From NCBI GenBank assembly GCA_964580725.1, contig CAZOLV010000066.1, positions 1 to 31,488 of the forward strand: DNA of 31,488 nt. Reading direction: 5' to 3'. Each line of letters opens with the position of its first letter. Positions within the stretch are counted from its first letter, which is position 1. Positions 18,711 to 25,699 of the stretch are shown piece by piece. This DNA is from Amarolinea sp964580725. Lineage in GTDB: Bacteria > Chloroflexota > Anaerolineae > SSC4 > Amarolineaceae. The notes under the pieces were generated by a model. It saw only the letters and a program-made list of their open reading frames with translations, had not been told where the DNA came from and searched no databases. Position numbers and translations under genes: made by a program.

Positions 18711-18719
18711 TGGTAAAAT
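18711..18719 (+). promoter_or_regulatory. Candidate extended -10 promoter before the aldolase
   Basis: TGGTAAAAT is a TGn-extended -10 element in the 58-bp gap after the kinase gene and would start RNA near 18,726, about 15 nt before ATG 18741. No matching -35 box is obvious. An identical element type, TGCTAAAAT, occurs at 29,574. Confidence 0.4.
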
Positions 18720-18740
18720 AAGATAGAACAGGAAGAGCGA

Positions 18741-19457
18741 ATGGCCTGCGATCCTGGCGGCCGCGATGCCGGCCAGGAATCGGCCGGGAGCAACTGGATC
18801 ATGACAGAATGGTTGGCTGAACGGCGACAGGTTTTGGAGGCGGCGCAGCAATTGCTGGCCAAAGGGTTGACGGTGGGCAGCGCGGGCAACGTGAGCCTGC
18901 GCCTGGGCGAAGAGCTGCTGGCCGTCACGCCCAATCGCCGCTACACCGAAGACCTGACGCCGCACGAGATTCTCGTCGCTTCGTTCGAGGGCGATGTCGT
19001 GGCAGGCGATGGGATTCCCTCCTCGGAATTGATGCTGCATGTCGGGGTCTATCAGGCCCGCGACGATGTGCAGGCCGTCATCCACAGCCATCCGCGCTAC
19101 GTCAGCGCGGCGGCTGTCGTCGGACGACCGATCCCGCCCATCCTGGAGGATCAGATGATCTATCTGGGAGGCCAGATCGAGGCCGCCCCCCACGCCATGT
19201 CGGGCAGCGACGAACTGGCGGCGCTGGCCGTGCTGGCCCTGGGCGACCGCAACGCCTGCCTGTTGGCCAATCACGGCGCGCTCAGCGTGGGGCGCAGCCT
19301 GCGCGCTGCCCTCTATGCCTGCGAATATCTCGAAAAGCTCTGCCAGGCCTATCTGTGGGCCAGCCTGCTGGCGACACTGGGCGGCGCTGGCCTCAATGTC
19401 CTGCCACCCGCTGTCGTCGAAACCGAACAGGCCTTTTTCAAGATGATGCGCATGTAG
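18741..19457 (+). CDS. Class II (zinc) aldolase, fuculose-phosphate aldolase type
   Basis: This 238-residue aldolase/adducin-head protein has the zinc ligands and acid of the family, numbered from the in-frame ATG at 18801: E76 in SSELMLH, H95 and H97 in IHSHP, and H158 in ANHGALS. These correspond to E73, H92, H94 and H155 of L-fuculose-1-phosphate aldolase. It would cleave a ketose phosphate to dihydroxyacetone phosphate and an aldehyde, or act on a related sugar acid. Two starts compete: ATG 18741 has GGAAGAG 3 nt upstream, while ATG 18801 matches the usual family N-terminus but has a weak site. The first is given here. With the kinase and dehydrogenase it forms a short sugar-use cluster. 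Confidence 0.88.
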   Translation: MACDPGGRDAGQESAGSNWIMTEWLAERRQVLEAAQQLLAKGLTVGSAGNVSLRLGEELLAVTPNRRYTEDLTPHEILVASFEGDVVAGDGIPSSELMLHVGVYQARDDVQAVIHSHPRYVSAAAVVGRPIPPILEDQMIYLGGQIEAAPHAMSGSDELAALAVLALGDRNACLLANHGALSVGRSLRAALYACEYLEKLCQAYLWASLLATLGGAGLNVLPPAVVETEQAFFKMMRM

Positions 19458-19535
19458 GGGCGTTCCCGTGGGCGCACCACTCCCTGGGCGGCCCCAGAGG
19501 GTCGTCCTGTGACAGATCAGGAGCCGAAACGAACC

Positions 19536-19913
19536 ATGAAAGTGCCGTCGTTCATTCTCAAGCAGTTGTACGTCAAGGGCAGCCTGCGCGCCGAGGGTAG
19601 CGGTTTCGCCTTCGAAATCGCCAACAAACTCGGCTCCGGCTACAGCCGTGAAATGCGACCGGTGACGCTCGATGGCGTCGCCTTTCCGCTGGAACAGACC
19701 TTCTTCCGCACGGCGGATGGGCCAGAAATCGCCTTCAGCGATGTCTCCGACCAAATGCCCTTCACCCTGGAAATGGGCAGGAGCCTCACCATCCTCGTCG
19801 AAAGCGCCGCTCTTACGCCGGGCAAACACAAGGTTGGCATGGGTTTCGTCGTCAAGGGCATCGGCGAGCTGAGCTTCGATGTGACCGATGTGGTGGATGG
19901 CCCGTGGTGCTGA
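19536..19913 (+). CDS. Small conserved beta-rich protein
   Basis: This 125-residue protein begins MKVPSFILKQLYVKGSL, a start typical of a small conserved family found in Archaea and Chloroflexota and often given the misleading label of HMG-CoA reductase, although it has no reductase motifs. It has no signal, helix bundle or Cys besides the C-terminal residue, and its strands suggest a compact cytoplasmic beta sandwich. ATG 19536 is chosen because family members start here; a GTG at 19509 is in frame and has AGAGGG upstream, so nine extra residues are possible. It lies 78 bp after the aldolase and may share its transcript. Function is unknown. Confidence 0.72.
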   Translation: MKVPSFILKQLYVKGSLRAEGSGFAFEIANKLGSGYSREMRPVTLDGVAFPLEQTFFRTADGPEIAFSDVSDQMPFTLEMGRSLTILVESAALTPGKHKVGMGFVVKGIGELSFDVTDVVDGPWC

Positions 19914-19914
19914 G

Positions 19915-20202
19915 CGACCTGACTTCCTGAAGAACTTTCAGCGCACCTGCACGGCGCCACGCGAGATGCTGGACAGCAACCTGGCGATGGATCGCAACAA
20001 GCTGAGCTACATTGCGCAGTGACCGGGCGGGGAGCAGGTGCTGCTCGATGCGGTCAGCGAGTCGCCGCCGCTGGCGGTAAAATCGCTGGCGGGGCGTTTC
20101 GGGGTGGAGGATGTGCTGACGGCGCACAAGGATACGGTCTTCCAGGCGTCGCTGCTCTACTACTTCGGGGTGCTGACGTTCGGCGACCTGGATCATGTAA
20201 GG
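19915..20202 (+). pseudogene. Remnant of AAA-ATPase/PD-(D/E)XK (DUF1703-type) gene
   Basis: Translation from 19,921 gives DFLKNFQRTCTAPREMLDSN and on to a KLSYIAQ segment, then a TGA stop, then PGGEQVLLDA and LLYYFGVLTFGDL in the same frame. This matches the middle of AAA-ATPase_like/PDDEXK_9 proteins, where the IAQ-x-PGGEQ junction is normally continuous with Leu at the stop position. Both the N-terminal ATPase and the C-terminal nuclease parts are missing. The piece is therefore a decayed fragment left by deletion, and it begins 2 bp after the stop of the previous gene. These genes are typically multi-copy and prone to loss in Chloroflexota. The family call is from memory of its motifs. Confidence 0.68.
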
Positions 20203-20255
20203 CCCGTGACAAGTGAGCGAGAAGCAAAAAGCCCGTGAGAGCGTGAGGTGGCAAT

Positions 20256-20891
20256 ATGGGCGGGAATTTGGCCGAGAATCGGCGCGGGACGGGGGCGTTC
20301 CTGCGCGGGGAACGAGGAGCGTTGGCCGGACAGACGACAGCGATTCCTCATTCTCCCTTTGCACTAGGCCGCAGCGCGGACAATGACCTGGCGCTGCCTG
20401 AACCACTGGCGTCGCGCCGCCATGCACGGTTGGAACTGCGGGCTGGCCGCTGGTATTTGATTGATCTCGATTCGGCCAACGGCACCCTGGTCAACCATCA
20501 GCGCCTGAGCGGTGAACGGGCGCTGGACAACGGCGACCTGATCACGATTGGGGAGACGACGCTCTTGTTTGGCGTCTCTGCGGCGGCGCAGGGCGTGCCG
20601 CAACCTCATGCCGCAGCGCGGCGGACAACACCTGTGATGGCGATCGTCGCGGCGGTTGTCTTGATCGCCCTGCTGCTGGCGGCGGTCTTGTTTGTCAGCG
20701 GACGCTTGCGGCGCTCCACCGAGCCGACGTCTGCGCCGGCCCTGCCGACGGTCGAACTGCCGGCGCTGCCCACCATCACCCTGCCGGCGGCGATCCCGAC
20801 CTTGCCCCCCATCCCGACGGCGCTGCCGTCGCTGCCAACCGGCCTGCCGCCGCTCCCCACCGGCCTGCCGTCTTTGCCCCCGTTGAGGTGA
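20256..20891 (+). CDS. FHA protein with membrane helix and Pro-rich outer tail
   Basis: This 211-residue protein carries a canonical N-terminal FHA domain (about 15-110; Gly38-Arg39, Ser-Arg-Arg-His and Ser-Ala-Asn-Gly-Thr), one membrane helix (about 125-150) and a C-terminal tail of LPxLP-type repeats (about 155-211). The FHA domain should face the cytoplasm and the Pro-rich tail the outside, the reverse order of the anchored FHA proteins in block A. ATG 20256 has GAGGTG (20245-20250) 5 nt upstream. The stop TGA lies 8 nt before the next FHA gene's start, so the two are almost certainly co-translated. The tail may span the cell wall. Confidence 0.88.
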   Translation: MGGNLAENRRGTGAFLRGERGALAGQTTAIPHSPFALGRSADNDLALPEPLASRRHARLELRAGRWYLIDLDSANGTLVNHQRLSGERALDNGDLITIGETTLLFGVSAAAQGVPQPHAAARRTTPVMAIVAAVVLIALLLAAVLFVSGRLRRSTEPTSAPALPTVELPALPTITLPAAIPTLPPIPTALPSLPTGLPPLPTGLPSLPPLR

Positions 20892-20898
20892 TTTGCGC

Positions 20899-21747
20899 AT
20901 GATTCTGCTCGTTCGCTCCGGCACTGGCGACGAGCGCCGCTTCCCGCTGCGGCGCGGCGTGATCGTTGTGGGCCGCGGCGCCGACTGTGATGTGATCCTG
21001 GCCGAAAGCCAGGCCTCGCGCCGTCATGCCGAACTGCGCCGTCAGGGCGATCAGTGGCTGATCGTGGATGTCGGCAGCACCAACGGCACCTTTCTCAACG
21101 GTGCACGCCTGACGTTCGATGCGCCGCGCCCGCTGCGCCCCGGCGATGTGATCGCCATCGGCGCGACGCGCCTGCACCTGGAACAAGATACGCCGCCGCC
21201 AGAGGTGTACCATGCGCCTCAGCCGGCGCCGCCCGACGCGGCCCGCCCATCGGCCGCGCTGACGTTGCTCGTCTGGCTCAGCCGTCTGCTGGTCATCGGC
21301 GCGGCAGGCGCGCTGTTCATTGGCGCTCAGGCCGGCTGGCTGCGCATCGGCGTCACGCTACCGCTGTTGGGCAATGTGTTCGAGCGCACCATCGGCGGGG
21401 CGGAGACGGGCTACGCTTTTCTACTGCTTGGCGCCGGCGCTGCTGGTCTGCTCCTGTTGGCGGCCGACCTGCTCTCGACCCGTTGGGGACTGGCGGTTGG
21501 GCTGGCGCAGGCTCTGCTTGGCGCGGCGCTGGCGTTTTTTCTCATCTTCGACGCCTACAGGTTTTCGCAGGCAGGCGCCCAGAGGATCTTTGGCGTCAAC
21601 CTGCTTGATGTGTTCGATCAGTACGCACGTGAATTCGTGCAAGTGACGGCTCTGCCCGGCGTCTATTTCGTGGGCGGAGGGCTGGCCTGCCTGATCGCCG
21701 GCGGCCTTCTGCGCCTGATCCTGGCCGGCATGGCAAGAGTGGATTGA
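20899..21747 (+). CDS. FHA protein with C-terminal multi-helix membrane domain
   Basis: This 282-residue protein begins with a canonical FHA domain (about residues 1-95; Gly-Arg, Ser-Arg-Arg-His and Ser-Thr-Asn-Gly-Thr). A Pro-rich linker follows, then about four membrane helices from residue 117 to the end. No transporter or enzyme motif is visible in the membrane part. The likely role is a membrane-embedded reader of phosphothreonine that works with the exporter encoded next. ATG 20899 is preferred to TTG 20893 because GAGGTG (20885-20890) is then 8 nt away. It ends 14 bp before the FHA-ABC start. Confidence 0.88.
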   Translation: MILLVRSGTGDERRFPLRRGVIVVGRGADCDVILAESQASRRHAELRRQGDQWLIVDVGSTNGTFLNGARLTFDAPRPLRPGDVIAIGATRLHLEQDTPPPEVYHAPQPAPPDAARPSAALTLLVWLSRLLVIGAAGALFIGAQAGWLRIGVTLPLLGNVFERTIGGAETGYAFLLLGAGAAGLLLLAADLLSTRWGLAVGLAQALLGAALAFFLIFDAYRFSQAGAQRIFGVNLLDVFDQYAREFVQVTALPGVYFVGGGLACLIAGGLLRLILAGMARVD

Positions 21748-21761
21748 GAGGGGGAGCGATC

Positions 21762-24700
21762 ATGCCTGAGACATCGCCTATCTTCGGCATCCTGACTATT
21801 CAGACCAGCGGCGGCAGCGATGAACATCCGCTGACCAAAGCTGTGGTAGACATCGGCCGCAGCAGTGAAAACGATGTGGTTCTGCTCGACGACCCACAGG
21901 TGTCCCGTCGCCATCTGCGCCTGATTTGCACCCCGCAGGGTTTTCAAGTTCAAGACCTGGGCTCGGCAGTCGGCTCGCTGTTGGGCAGCCAGCCGCTGGC
22001 GGCACGCCAGACCTATCCGCTGCCGGCGGGTCAGGTGGTGCAGGTGGCCAGCTTTCGTCTGAGCGTGCGCCTGGCGACGCCGCCCATCCCGCCCGGTCTT
22101 GGCGACAAGGTGCGCATTTCGGCGCGGCCGCAGCCGGGCCTGGCGATCTACAGTGCCGGCCAGGTGCAAAAATTCCCGCTGACCAAACTGGCCGTCACGC
22201 TTGGGCGTGCGCCCGACAATGACATCGTGCTGAGCGCCAATGTCATCTCGTCCCATCATGCGCGCCTGCAGCAGGTGGGCGCCGCCTACACCATCAGCGA
22301 TCTGGGCAGCTCCAACGGCCTGACCTTCGAGGGCCGGCGCGTGCCGCAGAAGGCGCTGATGGACGGCGATCTGCTCTATGTCACCGAGCAGGTGGCGATC
22401 CAATACCGCAACGCCATCGGCTTTCTCGGCGCCGTGCAGGAGACGGTCACGCCGCCGCCTGTTCAGTTGGTGGGGCTGCCGACCGACGACCAGCCGGTGC
22501 GCATCGGGCGCGCCAAAGACAACCAGATCGTGCTCGATCATCCGCAGGTCAGCCGCTATCACGCCATGATCGAGCGCATGGGCGTGGGGCGCTATCGCAT
22601 CCATGACCTCAAGAGCGCCAATGGTGTCTTCGTCGGCAACAAGCGCATTGACCGTGAGGCGTGGCTCAAGGAGGATGACGAGATCCAGGTCGGCCCTTAT
22701 CGCCTCGATTTGCGTGAGGGCAACATCCGCCAGATGGCAGACCGGGGGATGCGTCTGGATGTGCTGCACCTGCAGAAGTGGGTTTCCAAAGAGAAGAATC
22801 TGCTGCAGGACATCTCGCTCGCCATCGCTCCGCAGGAGTTCGTGGCGCTGGTCGGCCTTTCCGGCGCCGGCAAGTCAACCCTGATGAATGCGCTGACCGG
22901 CTTCAACCCGGCGACGCACGGCGCGGTCTTTGTCAACGACATTGATCTCTACAAGAATTTCGACCTTTTCCGCAACGAGCTGGGCTACGTGCCGCAGAAG
23001 GACATCGTGCACGCCGAGCTGTCGGTCTACGCCGCGCTCGATTATGTGGCGCAGTTGCGTATGCCGCCGGACACCACCCCCGCCGAGCGCCATCAGCGCA
23101 TTACCGAGGTGCTGGCCGATCTCGACCTGAGCGAACGCAAGGACTTGCCGATTCACAAACTCTCTGGCGGCCAGCTCAAGCGCGTCTCGATTGGCGTCGA
23201 ACTGCTGACCAAACCGCGCCTGTTCTACCTGGACGAGCCGACCTCTGGCCTCGATCCGGGCACTGAGTACAACATGATGAAGCTGCTGCGCCGCCTGGCC
23301 GACCAGGGCCGCACGATCGTGCTCATCACCCACGCCACCAAGAACGTGATGATGTGCGACAAGGTGATCTTCCTGGTGCGCGGTGGCCATGTCGCTTTCT
23401 ATGGGCCGCCCGAAGAGGCGCTGACCTATTTCGACCGCTATCGCACCGAGCAGGAGCGGCGCGAAAAGGACATGGAGTTCGACAGCATCTACATCGTGTT
23501 GGAGGACGAGAAGCGCGGCAAACCGACCGACTGGGCCGAGCGTTACAAACGCTCGGAGTTGTATCAGAAGTACGTCGTGGAGCGGCTGCGCAACCGGCGC
23601 TCTGCGGCGCAGGACGTTGGCCCTGGCACCCTGGCCCGTCGCGTCGCTGGCGGCGCCAAGCGCGTCAGTGCGCTGCGCCAGCTCGCCATCCTCTCCTCGC
23701 GCAACCTGAACATTCTGATGCGCGACCGGCTGAGCCTGGCCTTGATGCTGTTGCTGGCGCCCGGCATCGGCCTGATGGATTTCATGTGGGGGCGCGACCT
23801 GTTCGATCCGGTCAACGGCGATCCGGGCAAGATCATCACCATGCTCTTCATGATGGGGCTGATCACCATTTTGGTCGGCGCGCTCAGTTCGGTCTTGCAG
23901 ATCGTCAAAGAGACCGACATCTACAAACGCGAGCGCACGGTGGGCTTGCAGATCGGGCCGTACATCCTCTCCAAAGTCTGGATTGGCTTGATTCTGGCGC
24001 TGTATCAGGCGCTGGTCTTTCTGGTCTTCGAGTTGATCTTCGTCAACCCTGATTTGCCTGGGCCTGGCGCGCTGGTTGCGGTCTACATCACGCTGTTCAT
24101 CGGTACGCTGTCGGGCTATCTCTTTGGCCTGGCGATTTCGGCGGCGGCGCCCAACCTGAACGTGGCGCTGTTGCTCGTCATCGTGGTGTTGGTGCCGCAG
24201 TTCCTCTTTGCCGGCGCGCTGCTGCCGCTCGATCTGATCCCCGGCGGCGAGCAGATCAGCGTCATCGCCTCCACGCGTTGGTCGTTCGAGGCGTTGGTCA
24301 ACATCACCGAATTCGGCAAGCCGCTGGTGGACGATTCCTGTTGGGACGATCGTCCGAAGTACGATGAGGATGGCCAGACTGGCTGGAACACTATTCTGAA
24401 CGCCAGCGACGCCGACAAATTGGCGCAGGGCTGCACCTGCATGGGAGTGCGCATCTTCGAAACGTGCGGCGCATTCCCCGGCATCCTCAGCCCTGACTTT
24501 TATGACGACAAGGCGCAGGTGCAGTTGGGCGCGCCCGAACCGCAGAAACCGCTGCAGCCCACTGCCTATCCCTCGCCCACCCCTTATCCCTCGCCCACCC
24601 CTTATCCGTCGCCCACCCCTTTGCCGCAACCAAACGATCCGAGCAAGCTGGATGCCTACATGGATCAGAGCCGTGAGCAGGGGCGCATCTATCAGGACCG

Positions 24701-25010
24701 GCGGCAGCAGCAGGGAGACGGCTATCAAAAGCAGCGCGAGGCGCAGGGCGACGAGTATCAGGACGCTCGTCAGCGTCAGGGTGATGACTATGCGGCGGAT
24801 ATGGAGCGTTGGGGCGATGAGAAGGCGGACTGGGAGCGCGAGCGCCAGCGCGCCGTCAAAGGGGCCGAGGGGATGCTCAAGAACGTCTTCGAGAACTACG
24901 GCCGGGCGTTCAAGGGCACGGTCGGCTCACGCTGGCTGGCGATGACTATCGTCATGATCGTCCTGGTCGGTCTGATCGTCCTCTTCCAGAAGCAGAAGGA
25001 CGTCGTGTAG
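21762..25010 (+). CDS. Three-FHA ABC exporter, second paralogue
   Basis: This 1082-residue protein has the same plan as the gene at 790: three FHA domains (about 15-75, 140-205, 240-300), an ABC ATPase (GLSGAGKS at 365-372, LSGGQ at 467-471, D491-E492 in a classical DEPTSGLD) and six membrane helices (about 656-676, 690-711, 735-762, 768-796, 800-825, 1056-1077). FHA2 and FHA3 are canonical. FHA1 has Val70 instead of the ligand-binding Asn, so it may not bind phosphothreonine. The outward loop between helices 5 and 6 contains three YPSPTP repeats (24,567-24,620) and five 11-residue repeats (973-1027) predicted to be coiled coil. ATG 21762 has GGGGGAG just upstream. Substrate unknown. Confidence 0.93.
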   Translation: MPETSPIFGILTIQTSGGSDEHPLTKAVVDIGRSSENDVVLLDDPQVSRRHLRLICTPQGFQVQDLGSAVGSLLGSQPLAARQTYPLPAGQVVQVASFRLSVRLATPPIPPGLGDKVRISARPQPGLAIYSAGQVQKFPLTKLAVTLGRAPDNDIVLSANVISSHHARLQQVGAAYTISDLGSSNGLTFEGRRVPQKALMDGDLLYVTEQVAIQYRNAIGFLGAVQETVTPPPVQLVGLPTDDQPVRIGRAKDNQIVLDHPQVSRYHAMIERMGVGRYRIHDLKSANGVFVGNKRIDREAWLKEDDEIQVGPYRLDLREGNIRQMADRGMRLDVLHLQKWVSKEKNLLQDISLAIAPQEFVALVGLSGAGKSTLMNALTGFNPATHGAVFVNDIDLYKNFDLFRNELGYVPQKDIVHAELSVYAALDYVAQLRMPPDTTPAERHQRITEVLADLDLSERKDLPIHKLSGGQLKRVSIGVELLTKPRLFYLDEPTSGLDPGTEYNMMKLLRRLADQGRTIVLITHATKNVMMCDKVIFLVRGGHVAFYGPPEEALTYFDRYRTEQERREKDMEFDSIYIVLEDEKRGKPTDWAERYKRSELYQKYVVERLRNRRSAAQDVGPGTLARRVAGGAKRVSALRQLAILSSRNLNILMRDRLSLALMLLLAPGIGLMDFMWGRDLFDPVNGDPGKIITMLFMMGLITILVGALSSVLQIVKETDIYKRERTVGLQIGPYILSKVWIGLILALYQALVFLVFELIFVNPDLPGPGALVAVYITLFIGTLSGYLFGLAISAAAPNLNVALLLVIVVLVPQFLFAGALLPLDLIPGGEQISVIASTRWSFEALVNITEFGKPLVDDSCWDDRPKYDEDGQTGWNTILNASDADKLAQGCTCMGVRIFETCGAFPGILSPDFYDDKAQVQLGAPEPQKPLQPTAYPSPTPYPSPTPYPSPTPLPQPNDPSKLDAYMDQSREQGRIYQDRRQQQGDGYQKQREAQGDEYQDARQRQGDDYAADMERWGDEKADWERERQRAVKGAEGMLKNVFENYGRAFKGTVGSRWLAMTIVMIVLVGLIVLFQKQKDVV
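24678..24842 (+). repeat. Five 33-bp coding repeats (11-residue coiled-coil units)
   Basis: Five consecutive 33-bp units, starting at 24,678, 24,711, 24,744, 24,777 and 24,810, encode 11-residue blocks that begin Gln/Trp-Gly-Asp/Arg followed by Tyr and charged residues. Eleven-residue periodicity is the hendecad pattern of slightly right-handed coiled coils. DNA identity between units is modest, so the repeat is old and held by selection. Confidence 0.8.
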
Positions 25011-25033
25011 TGTAGAGACTGGCGTTGGCCAAC

Positions 25034-25063
25034 TTGCCGTCAACGAACGTCGCGCGGTATCAT
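25034..25063 (+). promoter_or_regulatory. Candidate promoter, TTGCCG-18-TATCAT
   Basis: TTGCCG at 25,034-25,039 and TATCAT at 25,058-25,063 are 18 bp apart in the gap after the second FHA-ABC gene. Transcription would begin near 25,070 and enter the degraded methyltransferase gene. It may be the promoter of that gene before it decayed. Confidence 0.4.
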
Positions 25064-25154
25064 CGGCGCCACGCAAAGAACAGAGACGAATGGTTCGAAT
25101 CCAAATGATGAAACCCGGCAGCAAAAAAGCAAAGAGAGCATTGGCATGACCAGC

Positions 25155-25243
25155 CCTTCTCCCGCGCTGATGAAGAGCGACCGGTGGACACTATCACGAA
25201 TTTGATCCATGAGGACCTTCTCCCGCGCTGATGAAGAGCGACC
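25155..25243. repeat. 28-bp perfect direct repeat around a pseudogene start
   Basis: The same 28 bases occur at 25,155-25,182 and 25,216-25,243, separated by 33 bp. Each copy contains the ATG-AAG-AGC-GAC start of the methyltransferase frame; only the right copy continues into that protein. The left copy runs to a stop after 11 codons. This looks like a local duplication made during the rearrangement that broke the gene. Confidence 0.8.
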
Positions 25244-25631
25244 CCTTCTACCGCACTGAGCTGGGCGAGGCCTATCTCGGCGACAGTCCGAGAAATCCAA
25301 CCGTGACAACGACGGCGCGATTCCTCCCAATCTACTGAGCCTGGCAAATACAGAGTCGAACAGCGCCTATCTGCGTCGCTGCCAGGAGGCGGGCATCAAG
25401 TCACATCCGGCGCGCTGTCTGGTTGATTTTGGGCGCTTCTTCATTGATTTTCTCAGTGACGAGGCTGACATCGTTCTCGATCCTTTCGCCGGTTCCAACA
25501 CGACGGGGCAGGCCGCCGAAATGGCCAGACTCCGCCGGCTGGCGTTCGAGATTGATGAAACCTATCTGCGCGGCAGCGTCTACCGGTTTCAGGGGGTCAA
25601 CGATTTGTTTGTGGATGCGCCGACCGAATGA
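25231..25631 (+). pseudogene. DNA methyltransferase (N4-cytosine/N6-adenine type), internally deleted
   Basis: The frame from ATG 25231 encodes SDPFYRTELGEAYLGDS, the usual beginning of this restriction-modification-type methyltransferase family. It then breaks near 25,290. In a shifted frame, SNRDNDGAIPPNLLSLANTE and the C-terminal part follow, with DPFAGSNTTG as the SAM-binding motif and FEIDETYLRGS near the end, finishing at TGA 25629-25631. The middle, including the catalytic (S/D/N)PP(Y/W) motif, is gone. The remains are about 130 codons against an expected several hundred, so the product cannot be active. No restriction enzyme gene is nearby. Confidence 0.82.
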
Positions 25632-25657
25632 ATTCGGCGCTCAAGGACCTCGGCGAG

Positions 25658-25687
25658 GCTTCGACAGGCTTCGACAGGCTCAGCCTG
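25658..25687. repeat. GCTTCGACAG tandem repeat with hairpin between convergent genes
   Basis: GCTTCGACAG occurs twice in tandem (25,658-25,677) and runs into the palindrome CAGGCTCAGCCTG (25,675-25,687). The sequence resembles the CTTCGACAGGCTCAGCC intergenic repeats common in environmental bacteria. It lies between convergent ends of the methyltransferase remnant and the minus-strand regulator; with no T tract on either side its use as a terminator is doubtful. Confidence 0.6.
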
Positions 25688-25699
25688 CGGGCGCCCTTG

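Noticed and set aside
18273..19829. 518-codon open frame on the minus strand
   Set aside because: It covers parts of three well-supported plus-strand genes (kinase, aldolase, small beta protein) and shows no domain.
22875..24728. 617-codon open frame on the minus strand
   Set aside because: It lies wholly inside the second FHA-ABC gene, has no family resemblance, and is explained by the GC-rich codon pattern of the plus-strand gene.
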